DNA of 64,000 nt from an uncultured Prevotella sp. (GTDB lineage Bacteria > Bacteroidota > Bacteroidia > Bacteroidales > Bacteroidaceae): NCBI RefSeq assembly GCF_946404925.1, contig NZ_CAMJFM010000006.1, forward strand, positions 40,713 through 104,712, written 5' to 3'. Shown in pieces: positions 30,335 through 40,591 of the stretch. The position numbers and the translations under genes were made by a program. The notes beneath the pieces are model-generated. The model had not been told where the DNA came from. It did no database searches and worked only from the letters and a program-made list of their open reading frames with translations. Within the stretch, counting starts at the first letter, position 1. Each line of letters begins with the position of its first letter.

Positions 30335-30792
30335 TGAGAGAACAAGAAGGATTGCAGGCGCTGGGAAAGAAGACCGAGTATCGCTCGGATTATGCGCCCG
30401 AGGTGTTGGAGACGTTTGTAAACAAGCATCCTGACAATGATTACTGGGTGCAGTTTAACTGTCCTGAGTTCACATCGCTTTGTCCGATTACGGGTCAGCC
30501 TGATTTTGCTGAGATCAAGATTATGTATATCCCCGGCGAGAGAATGGTTGAGTCGAAGAGCTTGAAGCTGTATCTGTTCAGTTTCCGCAACCATGGCGAC
30601 TTTCATGAGGATTGTGTGAATGTCATCATGAAGGACTTGGTGCGCCTGATGGACCCGAAGTACATCGAGGTTATCGGACTGTTCACTCCTCGTGGCGGTA
30701 TCAGCATCTATCCATACGCCAACTACGGTCGCCCCGGCACAAAATACGAAACCCTAGCCGAGCAGCGCCTAATGAATCACTCTTTCAAATGA
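30331..30792 (+). CDS. queF: NADPH-dependent preQ0 reductase QueF
   Basis: Reduces preQ0 to preQ1. 153 aa, the short unimodular type. The QueF motif [20 protein letters not shown] is near residues 71-90, the active-site Cys in [13 protein letters not shown] near residue 52 and the [15 protein letters not shown] end. The start overlaps the transporter stop (ATGA) with AAGGAG 3-8 nt upstream (30323-30328). A second ATG at 30334 is also possible. Shares the riboswitch-controlled mRNA. Confidence 0.96.
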   Translation: MMREQEGLQALGKKTEYRSDYAPEVLETFVNKHPDNDYWVQFNCPEFTSLCPITGQPDFAEIKIMYIPGERMVESKSLKLYLFSFRNHGDFHEDCVNVIMKDLVRLMDPKYIEVIGLFTPRGGISIYPYANYGRPGTKYETLAEQRLMNHSFK

Positions 30793-30840
30793 TTTGATTA
30801 GTTAGTTCGCGGAAACGAAAAAGTAGTCCTCGCGTGGGTC

Positions 30841-31277
30841 GAAAAAGAAAGTAGTCCCAAAAACGTCCTGGCTCGGAGGCCGGAACCATATTTTTTCAAA
30901 GCACTCAATGAACTCGCTGCGCTCAAACAGCATTTCGTATTTCGTTGCTCAGATTGCTCCGCAATCAGAGACTCAATATCGCTTCAAAAAAATATAATTC
31001 CTCTAAAGACCTCCTCGTGCGGAATGTTTTTGGGACTACTTTCTTTTTCTCTACAATCTTTTTTGTGAAAAATCGTTCGTAAAACACTCGAGGCTAAAAC
31101 ACTCGAAAACATTCCGCACGAGGAGGTATTTATAGGCTGTACTATTATCGGAATCGTTTTCGATTCTTGTGTCGCGTAAGCGAGACAAGCAAATCGACAT
31201 GAGAAGCTGTTTGAGCGAAGCGATTTCTTCGAATGATTACGATAATATTACTGCCGGCCTCCGAGCTCAGGACGTTT
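30841..31277. repeat. nested long inverted repeats, non-coding
   Basis: Four arm pairs: (1) 30841-30863 and 31027-31049, 23 bp perfect, AAAGTAGTCCC core. (2) 30861-30884 and 31254-31277, 23 of 24 bp, CGGAGGCC core. (3) 30915-30931 and 31206-31222, 16 of 17 bp, GCTGTTTGAGCG core. (4) 31009-31030 and 31106-31127, 22 bp perfect, ATTCCGCACGAGGAGG core. The region from the queF stop to the next promoter has no convincing gene. It could be a composite MITE, a structured RNA or a recombination site. Confidence 0.75.
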
Positions 31278-31389
31278 TCGCACCTTTCTTTGTTTCGTTT
31301 CTTTCAGTGATGAAAGAAATGAAAATCTTCTGCATACTTAGTAAAGAAAAGCCTATGCCACTACTAAAAATTATAAAATTTGTAGGATA

Positions 31390-31423
31390 TTTGCCGCTAT
31401 GTGCAGAAAAAGTGCTATATTTG
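31390..31423 (+). promoter_or_regulatory. promoter of the OadA-like gene
   Basis: TTTG 31390-31393, a 22-nt spacer, TATATTTG 31416-31423; 30 nt before the ATG. Confidence 0.6.
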
Positions 31424-31453
31424 CATTCAAAAATTACAATAGTAACTTGAAAT

Positions 31454-33235
31454 ATGGCAAAGAAGAAGATTCAATTCAGTCTCGTTTACAGAGACATGTG
31501 GCAGAGTTCAGGCAAGTTCCAGCCACGTAAAGACCAGCTGGAACGCATAGCTCCCGCAATCATCGATATGGGCTGTTTCGCCCGAGTAGAAACCAATGGT
31601 GGAGCCTTTGAGCAGGTCAACCTGATGGCAGGTGAGAATCCTAACCTCGCAGTACGCGCTTTCTGTAAGCCCTTCAACGAGGTAGGCATTAAGACCCACA
31701 TGCTCGACCGTGGTCTCAACGCACTCCGTATGTATCCTGTACCCGACGATGTTCGCGCACTGATGTATAAGGTAAAGCACGCTCAGGGCGTTGATATCAC
31801 CCGTATCTTCTGCGGACTGAACGATACCCGTAATATCATTCCAAGTATCAAGTGGGCCAAGGAGGGTGGAATGACACCTCAGGCCACACTGTGTATCACC
31901 ACATCGCCCGTTCACACCGTTGATTACTATGCAGCAATCGCTGACGAGGTAATCGCAGCCGGTGCCGAGGAAATCTGCTTGAAGGATATGGCCGGAATCG
32001 GACAGCCAGCTATGCTGGGTGCCCTCACCAAGGCTATCAAGACCAAGCATCCTGACATTATCATCCAGTACCACGGCCACTCTGGTCCTGGACTGTCGAT
32101 GGCATCAATCCTCGAGGTTTGTAACAATGGTGCCGACATCATCGATACCGCTATCGAGCCTCTGTCATGGGGTAAGGTTCACCCAGATATCATCTCGGTT
32201 CAGAGCATGCTGAAGAACGAGGGCTTCGAGGTGGCCGATCTGAATATGAACGCCTATATGCAGGCTCGCACACTCACTCAGGAGTTCATCGACGACTGGT
32301 TGGGTTGCTTCATCAATCCTGCTAACAAGCACATGTCTTCACTGCTGCTTGGTAGTGGACTTCCTGGTGGTATGATGGGCTCTATGATGGCCGATCTTGG
32401 TCCTATCCAGAAGATGATTAACAAGGAACGCGAGAAGAAGAGCGAGAATGCACTCACCATGGACGATATGCTGGTTAAGCTGTTCAACGAGGTAGAGTAT
32501 GTATGGCCTAAGGTTGGATATCCCCCACTCGTAACTCCATTCTCTCAGTACACTAAGAACATCGCCCTGATGAATCTGCTCACCATGGAGCAGGGGAAGG
32601 GTCGCTACGTGATGATGGACGACGCTATCTGGGGTATGATTCTTGGTAAGAGTGGTAAGGTGCCTGGCACTATCGCTCCTGAGCTGGTTGAGCTTGCCGA
32701 GAAGCAGAACCGCAAGTTTACCGATGCCGATCCTCACACACTGCTCGAGAATGCCCTCGACGGATTCCGCAAGGAGATGGACGAGAACGGTTGGGACTAC
32801 GGACAGGACGACGAGGAGCTCTTCGAGCTGGCTATGCACCCAGAGCAGTATCGCCCATTCCGCAGCGGTCAGGCTAAGAAGCAGCTGTTGGCTGATATCC
32901 AGAAGGCCAAGGACGCTAAGCTTGGTGGCGGTCAGAAGATTTCGCAGGAAGAGATCGACGCTATTAAGCATGCCAAGGCCGATGCTGTTAAGGCACCACT
33001 CGCAGGACAGCTGTTGTGGGGCTTTGGTGGCGAGGGTGTGCTTGCACCATGCGTTGAGCCATTCATTGGTCAGAAGTACAAGGAAGGTCAGCCATTCTGC
33101 TATCTGCAGACCAAGTGGGGTGAGATTGTAGAGATCCCTGCTGCAATGGGTGGCAAACTTGTTGACATTACCGTTAAGCCAGGTCAGAACATCCGTCAGG
33201 GTGACACCATCGCCTGGATCGAGCGCGAAGCATAA
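31454..33235 (+). CDS. oxaloacetate decarboxylase alpha/PycB-like carboxyltransferase
   Basis: 593 aa. The N-terminal TIM-barrel carboxyltransferase has RDMWQSSGKF near residue 15, a carbamylatable Lys in CLKDMAGIG near 177 and metal His residues in YHGHSGPG near 206 (classic: HTHDTSG). A PYC_OADA-type middle domain follows. The C-terminal biotinyl-like domain ends with GGKLVDITVKPGQNIRQGDT, but the biotin-site region reads LQTKWGEI (Lys near residue 554) where AMKM is expected. It may transfer a carboxyl group between pyruvate and oxaloacetate or methylmalonyl-CoA and pyruvate with partner subunits that are not in this window. Substrate and biotin status are uncertain. Confidence 0.82.
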   Translation: MAKKKIQFSLVYRDMWQSSGKFQPRKDQLERIAPAIIDMGCFARVETNGGAFEQVNLMAGENPNLAVRAFCKPFNEVGIKTHMLDRGLNALRMYPVPDDVRALMYKVKHAQGVDITRIFCGLNDTRNIIPSIKWAKEGGMTPQATLCITTSPVHTVDYYAAIADEVIAAGAEEICLKDMAGIGQPAMLGALTKAIKTKHPDIIIQYHGHSGPGLSMASILEVCNNGADIIDTAIEPLSWGKVHPDIISVQSMLKNEGFEVADLNMNAYMQARTLTQEFIDDWLGCFINPANKHMSSLLLGSGLPGGMMGSMMADLGPIQKMINKEREKKSENALTMDDMLVKLFNEVEYVWPKVGYPPLVTPFSQYTKNIALMNLLTMEQGKGRYVMMDDAIWGMILGKSGKVPGTIAPELVELAEKQNRKFTDADPHTLLENALDGFRKEMDENGWDYGQDDEELFELAMHPEQYRPFRSGQAKKQLLADIQKAKDAKLGGGQKISQEEIDAIKHAKADAVKAPLAGQLLWGFGGEGVLAPCVEPFIGQKYKEGQPFCYLQTKWGEIVEIPAAMGGKLVDITVKPGQNIRQGDTIAWIEREA

Positions 33236-33245
33236 AACGTTTTTA

Positions 33246-33340
33246 GGCACGGATTAACACGGCTTTAATTATATTAAAGACACGGCTATTCAGTAGAAAA
33301 AGCAGCGTTTCTTTAATAAAGAGCAGCGTTAATCCGTGCC
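33246..33340. repeat. type B palindromic repeat
   Basis: Left arm GGCACGGATTAACACGGC, two internal CTTTAAT/ATTAAAG elements, right arm GCGTTAATCCGTGCC. It fills the gap between the OadA-like and HD-domain genes, both on the plus strand, ending 14 nt before the HD start. Confidence 0.85.
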
Positions 33341-33354
33341 AAATTTTAAAAACT

Positions 33355-33894
33355 ATGGACTACCAGAAGATTATTGATAAATACTATCCTGAGGATAATG
33401 AACTGAAGCGGATACTTCTGGTTCACTCTCGTCAGGTGGCTGATAGGTGTTTGCTTATCGCTAAGAATCACCCCGAGCTCAAGCTCGACACCGCGTTTCT
33501 CGAAGAGGCCGCCATGCTGCACGACATCGGCATCTTTCGCTGCAATGCCCCCAGCATCCAGTGCTTCGGCACCGAGCCATATATCTGTCACGGATCGATA
33601 GGTGGACAGATACTGCGCCAGGAGGGATTGTTTGTACACGCGCAGGTGTGCGAACGCCATACTGGAACGGGACTCACCAAACAGCAGATTATCAGTCAGA
33701 ATCTGCCACTCGACCCCGATGGCATCTACGAGCCCGACACGATGGAAGAGCAAGTGATATGCTATGCCGATAAATTCTATTCAAAATCGCATATCGATCA
33801 TGTGCGCAGTGTGGTAGAAACAGCACAGAGTTTAGAGAAATTTGGCCCAGAAGGAGTACGAAAATTCCTAAAATGGGTTGATTTGTTTGAATAA
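33355..33894 (+). CDS. HD-domain hydrolase
   Basis: 179 aa single-domain HD phosphohydrolase. HSRQVADRCLLIAK (first metal His near residue 23), FLEEAAMLHDIGIF (HD pair near 53-54) and CYADKFYSKSHID (later Asp) form the metal site. It resembles small HDIG proteins acting on nucleotides or other phosphomonoesters; the substrate cannot be told. The near leader is the end of a type B repeat, and no promoter box was recognised between the repeat and the start, so it may be read through from the OadA-like gene. Confidence 0.88.
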   Translation: MDYQKIIDKYYPEDNELKRILLVHSRQVADRCLLIAKNHPELKLDTAFLEEAAMLHDIGIFRCNAPSIQCFGTEPYICHGSIGGQILRQEGLFVHAQVCERHTGTGLTKQQIISQNLPLDPDGIYEPDTMEEQVICYADKFYSKSHIDHVRSVVETAQSLEKFGPEGVRKFLKWVDLFE

Positions 33895-33951
33895 AGCCAT
33901 AAATTTGTGATAATCTCTGTTAATCTATGGCGGAAATCGCAGAATTATTAG

Positions 33952-33959
33952 TAATTTTG
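33952..33959 (+). promoter_or_regulatory. -7 box of lptD
   Basis: TAATTTTG ending 5 nt before the GTG start at 33965. No canonical -33 TTTG at 20 nt. Implies a leaderless mRNA if the GTG is correct. Confidence 0.55.
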
Positions 33960-33964
33960 CAGCC

Positions 33965-36835
33965 GTGAAAAGAAAATCAGTACTGATTGTGTTCACTTTC
34001 GTCATCCTGATGATGATGGCGGAGGTGCCAATGAAGTTGGTTTCCGGGGTTATCAGGAGCTCGGAAGCTAACGATAGTATCCCTGCTGATAGCACGCCAA
34101 CCGCCAGTATCGCCGTTAGTGATACCATCAAGGCCGCCGCATCGCAGGATACACTCTCTATGGATTCAGTTCAGCTTGCTATATTCCGCCACAACAAGGC
34201 CGTCGACGATTCGTTGGCGCAGGATAGCATCAACAAGAGTCGTAAGAATGGTATCGATGCGCCCGTAGAGTATTCGGCCGAGGACTCGCTGACCTACGAG
34301 GCAGCCACAGGTTTGGCTTATCTCTATGGCGACTCGAAGGTGAAGTACCAGAACATGGACTTGGCCAGCGATAAGATATACATGAGTCTTGATAGCAGTT
34401 TAGTTCACGCCACGGGTAGCATGGACTCAAGTAAGATGGAACTCTACGGCACCCCTGTGTTTAAGATGGGTAGCGATGAGTACGAGAGCGATACGATGGC
34501 CTTTAACTTCAAGACCAAGAAAGGTCTCATCACCAGCGTCTACACCCAGCAGGAGGATGGTTTTCTTACCAGCGAACTATCGAAGCGTGGCGAGAATGGC
34601 GAGATGTTTCTGCAGCACGGACGCTACACTACCTGCGACGACCCGCACCCCGACTTCTATCTCGCCATGTCGCGCGCCAAGGTGCGCCCTGGTAAAGATG
34701 TGGTGTTTGGTCCTACATACCTCGTAGTAGCTGATGTACCCCTGCCATTGGCCATTCCTTACGGATTCTTCCCATTCACCAAGAGCTACTCAAGCGGACT
34801 CATCATGCCTACCTATGGTGATGAGACCGAGCGTGGATTCTATCTGCGCGATGGTGGATACTACTTCGCCATCAACGATAAGATGGACCTCAAGCTCATT
34901 GGCGAAATCTATACCAAGGGTTCATGGGGACTCTCGGCCGCATCGAACTACCGCAAGCGCTACAAGTACAGCGGTTCGTTCATGGCCAGCTATCAGAACA
35001 CCATCAATGGCGAAAAGAATATGCCTGACTACACCAAGCAAACCAGCTTCAAGGTGCAGTGGAGCCATCGTCAGGACGCCAAAGCCAACCCATACTCGCA
35101 GCTCTCGGCCAGCGTTAACTTCGCCACATCGAGCTACGAGAAGAATAACCTCTCGTCGATGTACAATCCGCAGTCGCTCACTCAGTCTACGCGTACATCT
35201 TCGGTATCGTGGAGCACCACATTCTCGAGCATCGGTATGACGCTCAGCACCACGGCCAACTTGAACCAGAACATGCGCGATTCATCTATATCGCTCACAC
35301 TGCCCGATCTGAATATCTCTATCTCGCGATTCTATCCATTCAAGCGCAAGAAGAGGGTGGGCGCCGAGCGATGGTACGAGAAGATTTCGATGCAGTACAC
35401 GGGTCACCTCAGCAACTCTATCAATACAAAGGAGGACAAGCTGTTGCACTCGTCGCTGACGAAGGACTGGAAGAACGGCATGCAGCATCAGATACCTATC
35501 AGCGGCAACTTTGTGCTGTTTGGATATTTGAATCTTAATCCATCGTTCAACTTCACCGATCGCACCTATTTTAATAAGACACATAAGTCGTGGGATGCCG
35601 TGAACCAGAAGGAGGTTACCGATACACTCAGCGGATTCTATAACGTTTACAACTGGAATCTCTCGCTTAGCGCATCTACCAAGCTCTATGGTATGTACGT
35701 GCCCAGTCGCAAGATTTTTGGCGACAAGATCGTAGCCATCCGTCACGTCCTCACGCCAAGTGTCAGCTTCAGCTACGCTCCTGATTTCAGCGCCTCGCGC
35801 TATGGCTACTACGAGCAGTATCAGAAGACCGATGCTGAGGGTAATGTAACCATGGTTGAGTATTCGCCTTACTCTATCGGTTCGTATGGCGTTCCTGGTA
35901 AGGGCAAGACGGGTAGCATATCGATGGACCTCTCTAACAACCTCGAGATGAAGGTACGTAGTGACGACGACTCAACTGGTTTCAAGAAGATATCACTCAT
36001 CGATGAGTTCCGCCTCTCGATGTCGTATAACCTCGCAGCCAAGGTGCGTCCTTGGAGCGACCTCTCAACTACTCTGCGACTCAAGCTCACCAAGAGCTAC
36101 ACGCTCAATCTGAGTGCTGTGTTCGCATCGTATGTTTACGAGGCCGATAGCGTTGGTGCCACACCACGCTTGTCTGAACACCAGACGTATTGGGGCTTGG
36201 GTAAGCTTGGCCGATTCCAGGGTATTTCGCAGAACATCTCTTATACGCTGAGTAATGAGAAGGTGGCCCGATTCTTCCAGCGCTTGCGTGGCGAGAAGGT
36301 AGACAAGAAGAACGACAAGAAGAACCGCGGAGAGGAAGACGATGATGAGTGGGACTCTGAAGTAGAGACCAACGTGGATAAGGACCTTGAGAAGGGTAAG
36401 CACGGTGCCAGTCGTAAGGGTGGCTCGAAGGCCGAGACGGATGAGGATGGCTATATGGCCTTCCAGATGCCGTGGAGCCTTAGCTTCGGCTATGGTATCA
36501 CCATGCGCGAGGATCAGACGCTCAGCAAGTTCAACTACAACACCATGCGCTATCCCTATAAGTTCACTCAGACCTTGAACGTGAGTGGTAACCTGCGCAT
36601 CAGTGATGGATGGAACATCTCGTTCTCATCTGGTTACGACTTTGATAATAAGAAGATTTCTATGACCACCGCCTCGCTCAATCGCGATCTGCACTGCTTC
36701 AACATGTCGTGCTCGGTGGTGCTTGCTCCTTATACCAGTTATAACTTCTCATTCCGTTGTAACGCGTCTACGCTTACCGATGCGCTTAAATACGACAAGC
36801 GCTCCAGCTACTCCAACGCCGTGCAATGGTACTAG
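33965..36835 (+). CDS. lptD: LptD-like LPS assembly outer-membrane protein
   Basis: 956 aa. An N-terminal hydrophobic signal/anchor (residues 5-20), a Ser/Asp/Ala-rich linker, then an OstA/LptA-like part (TYEAATGLAYLYGDSKVKYQ, FNFKTKKGLITSVYTQQEDG) and a large C-terminal beta-barrel ending in the aromatic residues QWY. The Bacteroidota LptD inserts LPS/LOS in the outer leaflet. A Lys/Asp/Glu-rich insert covers about residues 775-828 (KKNDKKNRGEEDDDEWDSE) and is probably a flexible loop. I keep the GTG start given by the frame and the -7 box just upstream. Confidence 0.88.
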   Translation: MKRKSVLIVFTFVILMMMAEVPMKLVSGVIRSSEANDSIPADSTPTASIAVSDTIKAAASQDTLSMDSVQLAIFRHNKAVDDSLAQDSINKSRKNGIDAPVEYSAEDSLTYEAATGLAYLYGDSKVKYQNMDLASDKIYMSLDSSLVHATGSMDSSKMELYGTPVFKMGSDEYESDTMAFNFKTKKGLITSVYTQQEDGFLTSELSKRGENGEMFLQHGRYTTCDDPHPDFYLAMSRAKVRPGKDVVFGPTYLVVADVPLPLAIPYGFFPFTKSYSSGLIMPTYGDETERGFYLRDGGYYFAINDKMDLKLIGEIYTKGSWGLSAASNYRKRYKYSGSFMASYQNTINGEKNMPDYTKQTSFKVQWSHRQDAKANPYSQLSASVNFATSSYEKNNLSSMYNPQSLTQSTRTSSVSWSTTFSSIGMTLSTTANLNQNMRDSSISLTLPDLNISISRFYPFKRKKRVGAERWYEKISMQYTGHLSNSINTKEDKLLHSSLTKDWKNGMQHQIPISGNFVLFGYLNLNPSFNFTDRTYFNKTHKSWDAVNQKEVTDTLSGFYNVYNWNLSLSASTKLYGMYVPSRKIFGDKIVAIRHVLTPSVSFSYAPDFSASRYGYYEQYQKTDAEGNVTMVEYSPYSIGSYGVPGKGKTGSISMDLSNNLEMKVRSDDDSTGFKKISLIDEFRLSMSYNLAAKVRPWSDLSTTLRLKLTKSYTLNLSAVFASYVYEADSVGATPRLSEHQTYWGLGKLGRFQGISQNISYTLSNEKVARFFQRLRGEKVDKKNDKKNRGEEDDDEWDSEVETNVDKDLEKGKHGASRKGGSKAETDEDGYMAFQMPWSLSFGYGITMREDQTLSKFNYNTMRYPYKFTQTLNVSGNLRISDGWNISFSSGYDFDNKKISMTTASLNRDLHCFNMSCSVVLAPYTSYNFSFRCNASTLTDALKYDKRSSYSNAVQWY

Positions 36836-36837
36836 AG

Positions 36838-36877
36838 GTTTTGAGGTTTGAGATTTGAGATTTGAGATTTGAGATTT
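36838..36877. repeat. GATTTGA heptamer tandem repeat
   Basis: Five imperfect copies of GATTTGA/GGTTTGA in the gap between lptD and the antiporter gene. Confidence 0.85.
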
Positions 36878-36889
36878 AATAATTAAGAG

Positions 36890-39148
36890 ATGGCTGAGCT
36901 CCCCACACTGATACAAGACCTGGCACTTATACTGATTGTGGCAGGTGTTGTCACGCTTATATTCAAGCGCCTCAAGCAACCACTTGTTCTTGGCTACATC
37001 GTGGCTGGATTCCTGGTTAGCCCAAACATGCCTTACACAGCATCGGTGGCCGATATGGAGAACGTACACCTGTGGGCCGATATCGGTGTGATGTTCCTGC
37101 TGTTCTCGTTGGGACTCGATTTCTCGTTCAAGAAGATTCTCAAGATGGGTATCTCACCCATCATATCCGCCATCGCCATCATCTTCTGTATGATGATGCT
37201 GGGCTTCATCGTGGGCAACTTGTTCGGGTGGGGCAAGATGGACTGCATCTTCCTTGGTGGTATGCTCGCCATGTCGTCAACCACCATTATCTATAAGGCT
37301 TTCGACGATCTTGGACTTCGCCAACAACATTTTGCTGGCAAGGTGATGAGTGTGCTGATACTCGAGGATATTCTGGCCATTGTGATGATGGTGATGCTGA
37401 GTGCCGTGGCCGATGGCGGTCATGTTGGTGGCGGACAGATGTTGCAGTCGGTGGTTCGCATCGGTTTCTTCTTGATACTGTGGCTTGTGGTGGGTATTTT
37501 TGCCATCCCCATCATGCTGCGCCAGGTGCGCAAGGAGATCAACAACGAGGTGCTGCTCATCGTGGCCCTTGGACTCTGTTGTGCCATGGCCGTGTTCTCT
37601 ACCAAGGTGGGCTTCAGCTCCGCTTTTGGCGCCTTTATCATGGGTAGCATCCTGGCCGAGACCATCGAGGCCGAGCGCATCGAGAAACTCGTTGAACCCG
37701 TCAAGAACCTCTTTGGTGCCGTGTTCTTCGTGTCGGTAGGTATGCTGGTCGACCCTAAGATTCTTGTTGAGTATGCCATCCCCATCCTCTGTCTGGTGCT
37801 TACCATCATCGTTGGTCAGAGTTTGTTTGGCACTATATCATTCATGCTTGGTGGCGAGTCGCTCAAGTCGGCCATCCGTTGCGGATTCTCAATGGCGCAG
37901 ATTGGTGAGTTCTCATTCATCATCGCCTCGCTGGGATTGTCGCTTGGCGTTATCGGCGATTTTCTTTATCCGGTTGTGGTGGCCGTATCCGTCATCACCA
38001 CTTTCTTGACGCCTTACATGATTCGTCTGGCCACGCCCACATACGAGAATCTTGAGCGCCATCTGCCTAGCAAGCTCATCAAGACGCTCAATCAGCTCAC
38101 TATCGGCAGCACGCAGAGTCAGGAGGAGAGCAAGTGGAAACGACTCATCACTCAGATGTCTATCAACACCCTTGTCTATTCCATCCTCACCTCGGCCACC
38201 ATCGCCATGATGTTCACTTTTGTGCTGCCGTTCACTCGAAAGTTGCTGCCCGGATGGGAGCTCCATTGGTATGCCAATGCCATCACGGGTATGCTCACCG
38301 TCATGCTCATAGCGCCCTTCTTGCGCGCCATGGTCATGAAGAAGAATCGCAGCGAGGAGTGGAAGGCTTTGTGGGCTGAGAGTTATCGCAATCGCATCCC
38401 CTTGGCGTTCACCGTGCTGGTGCGCGTCATGATAGCCGTGGCATTTATCTTCTATATCTGCAACTTCCTCAGCCGTTTCAAGCCGGCCTTGATGATTACC
38501 ATCGGTCTGCTGGTAGTGGTGCTTGTAGTGTTGTCGCGCACCACCAAGCATCGTTCCATCACGCTCGAGCGCCTGTTTGTGCAGAACCTGCGTTCGCGCG
38601 ACATCGAGGCTCAGGTGCATGGTAGGAAGCGTCCGCTCTACGAGGGCAAGCTGTTAGACCGCGATATCCACATCGCCGAGTTCACCGTGCCCGCCAATTC
38701 GGGTTGGATGGGGAAGTCGTTGGCGCAACTCAATCTTGGCAAGAAGTATGGTGTCCACGTCAGCAGCATTCTGCGTGGCGGCCACCGCATCAATATCCCC
38801 GATGGCTATAACATCTTGTTCCCTGGCGATGTGCTTCAGGTCATCGGTAGCGATCAGCAGTTCACCGCTTTCCGCGAGGCCATCGAGACCGAGTTGTTAG
38901 GCGAGGAGCTCAACATAGAGCAGCGCGAGATGAAGCTGCGCCAGCTCATCATCGGTGCCGATAGCAAGTTCATCGGTCAGACGCTCATCGAGAGCCGCAT
39001 CCGTGATCTCTACAGCTGTATGGTTGTAGGATTAGAGGAGGGAAAGGAAAGTCTCTCCCCCTATAATCCTAATCGTCGCTTCCGCGAGGGTGATATCATC
39101 TGGGTGGTTGGCGAGCAAGCATCGCTCGACGCCCTGATTAATGGTTAA
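36890..39148 (+). CDS. monovalent cation:proton antiporter (CPA2) with TrkA-C domains
   Basis: 752 aa. Residues about 1-390 form the Na+/H+ exchanger-type membrane domain with twelve spans ([54 protein letters not shown]). After a linker come four further hydrophobic spans (about 425-550), and then two TrkA-C (RCK-C) regulatory domains ([19 protein letters not shown], and [19 protein letters not shown] near the end). No NAD-binding TrkA-N domain. Likely a K+ or Na+/H+ exchanger of the inner membrane gated by a small ligand. The 3' end overlaps the convergent pepT by 11 nt. Confidence 0.92.
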   Translation: MAELPTLIQDLALILIVAGVVTLIFKRLKQPLVLGYIVAGFLVSPNMPYTASVADMENVHLWADIGVMFLLFSLGLDFSFKKILKMGISPIISAIAIIFCMMMLGFIVGNLFGWGKMDCIFLGGMLAMSSTTIIYKAFDDLGLRQQHFAGKVMSVLILEDILAIVMMVMLSAVADGGHVGGGQMLQSVVRIGFFLILWLVVGIFAIPIMLRQVRKEINNEVLLIVALGLCCAMAVFSTKVGFSSAFGAFIMGSILAETIEAERIEKLVEPVKNLFGAVFFVSVGMLVDPKILVEYAIPILCLVLTIIVGQSLFGTISFMLGGESLKSAIRCGFSMAQIGEFSFIIASLGLSLGVIGDFLYPVVVAVSVITTFLTPYMIRLATPTYENLERHLPSKLIKTLNQLTIGSTQSQEESKWKRLITQMSINTLVYSILTSATIAMMFTFVLPFTRKLLPGWELHWYANAITGMLTVMLIAPFLRAMVMKKNRSEEWKALWAESYRNRIPLAFTVLVRVMIAVAFIFYICNFLSRFKPALMITIGLLVVVLVVLSRTTKHRSITLERLFVQNLRSRDIEAQVHGRKRPLYEGKLLDRDIHIAEFTVPANSGWMGKSLAQLNLGKKYGVHVSSILRGGHRINIPDGYNILFPGDVLQVIGSDQQFTAFREAIETELLGEELNIEQREMKLRQLIIGADSKFIGQTLIESRIRDLYSCMVVGLEEGKESLSPYNPNRRFREGDIIWVVGEQASLDALING

Positions 39149-40388
39149 AATCCGCTGTTAGCTCGCAGATTTTAACGATTACTTCTTTTGCTTTTTCCAT
39201 CGATTGGATGCTTACGAATTCGTAAGGTCCGTGGAAGTTTACGCCACCTGCAAATATGTTGGGGCAGGGCAGACCTTTAAACGATAGCTGTGCACCGTCA
39301 GTACCGCCACGTATGGGCTTAACTTTCGGCGCTACACTGCATTCCTGCATGGCGTGCAGCACCAGGTCTATCACGTGCATCTGCGGGTCTATCTTCTCCT
39401 TCATATTGTAGTACTGGTCCTTCACAGCCACGTTCACTGTGCCATCGCCGTACTTCTCGTTCATGGCCGCAGCCACAGCCTCTATCTCGTGCTTGCGGTC
39501 TTCAAAACGCTCGCGGTCGTGGTCGCGGATGATGTAGCTCATCGTGGCGTTCTCCACGTTGCTCTGTATGCCCAGCAGATGGAAGAATCCCTGATAACCT
39601 TCGGTGGTCTCAGGTGTCTCGTCCTGTGGCAGCATCTTGGCAAACTCTGCAGCTAGTGCGTTGGCGTTTATCATCTTGCCCTTGGCGTAGCCTGGATGCA
39701 CGCTTACACCTTTTATATGTACCTTGGCGCTGGCTGCATTGAAGTTCTCAAACTCCAGCTCGCCCACGTCGCCGCCGTCCATGGTGTAGGCCCACTCGCA
39801 TCCGAATTTCTCCACGTCAAAGTGGTGCGCACCCATACCTATCTCCTCGTCGGGGTTAAAGGCCACGCGTATATCGCCGTGGCGAATCTCCTTATGGTCG
39901 CGCAGGTAGCACATCGCCTCTACTATCTCTGCTATGCCCGCCTTGTCGTCGGCGCCCAGTAGTGTCGTTCCGTCGGTCACTATCAAGTCCTCGCCCACGT
40001 GCTTTAGCAACTCGGGGAACTTCTCGGGGCTCATCGTGATATCTCTCACCTCTCCGTTCTCACCTCTCACCTCTCCGAGGCGGATCTTTGATCCGTCGTA
40101 GTTATTCACTATGTGCGGTTTGATGTTTGCTCCCGAGCAGTCGGGACTTGTATCGTAGTGTGATATAAATCCTATGGTAGGCACCTTATCTTTGGTGTTA
40201 GCCTTCAGCGTGGCGTATATGTAGCCCTTGTCGTCCATCTCCACGTCGCTCAGTCCCTCGTGTTCCAGCTCCTTCTTCAGGTATTCTGCAAACACCAGTT
40301 GTTTCGCCGTACTTGGCACACTGTCACTATCCTCAGCCGATTGTGTATCGAACTGCGTATAATTCAAGAATCTTTCTGTTATATCCAT
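39138..40388 (-). CDS. pepT: peptidase T
   Basis: Cytoplasmic zinc tripeptidase of the M20B family, 416 aa. Metal and catalytic motifs: [63 protein letters not shown], and a C-terminal [17 protein letters not shown]. All residues of the di-zinc site are there. Between the DGSKIRLGE and SPEKFPEL blocks (about residues 103-116) an insertion [12 protein letters not shown] is coded by a TCTCACC minisatellite (40042-40078), not expected in the family. Confidence 0.96.
   Translation of the reverse strand: MDITERFLNYTQFDTQSAEDSDSVPSTAKQLVFAEYLKKELEHEGLSDVEMDDKGYIYATLKANTKDKVPTIGFISHYDTSPDCSGANIKPHIVNNYDGSKIRLGEVRGENGEVRDITMSPEKFPELLKHVGEDLIVTDGTTLLGADDKAGIAEIVEAMCYLRDHKEIRHGDIRVAFNPDEEIGMGAHHFDVEKFGCEWAYTMDGGDVGELEFENFNAASAKVHIKGVSVHPGYAKGKMINANALAAEFAKMLPQDETPETTEGYQGFFHLLGIQSNVENATMSYIIRDHDRERFEDRKHEIEAVAAAMNEKYGDGTVNVAVKDQYYNMKEKIDPQMHVIDLVLHAMQECSVAPKVKPIRGGTDGAQLSFKGLPCPNIFAGGVNFHGPYEFVSIQSMEKAKEVIVKICELTADFNH
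40042..40078. repeat. TCTCACC repeat inside pepT
   Basis: CTCTCACCTCTCC and TCTCACCTCTCACC strings in frame, read on the minus strand as [12 protein letters not shown]. Confidence 0.85.
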
Positions 40389-40591
40389 TTTGTTTTGTTA
40401 TTATTGCGCCTGCAAAAGTACTAAAAATCAATCAAATCACCAAATTTCTTGTGTTTTTTCTTTTTCGGGCCGTTTTCGTGACCTTAGTCAACAAATCTGC
40501 CCTTTAATAACGCTTTTTAGCAAAACTTTGATTTTGATTCGAGTTTTCTCTCTACCTTTGCACCCGTCAAACAATTTTAATTTTTACGACA

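Noticed and set aside
31169..31450. 93-codon frame in the inverted-repeat block
   Set aside because: Overlaps repeat arms and the promoter of the next gene; no RBS or conserved motif.
33897..33931. Diverged repeat before lptD
   Set aside because: GCCATAAATT...AATCTATGGC is a weak dyad with no clear match to the repeat families.
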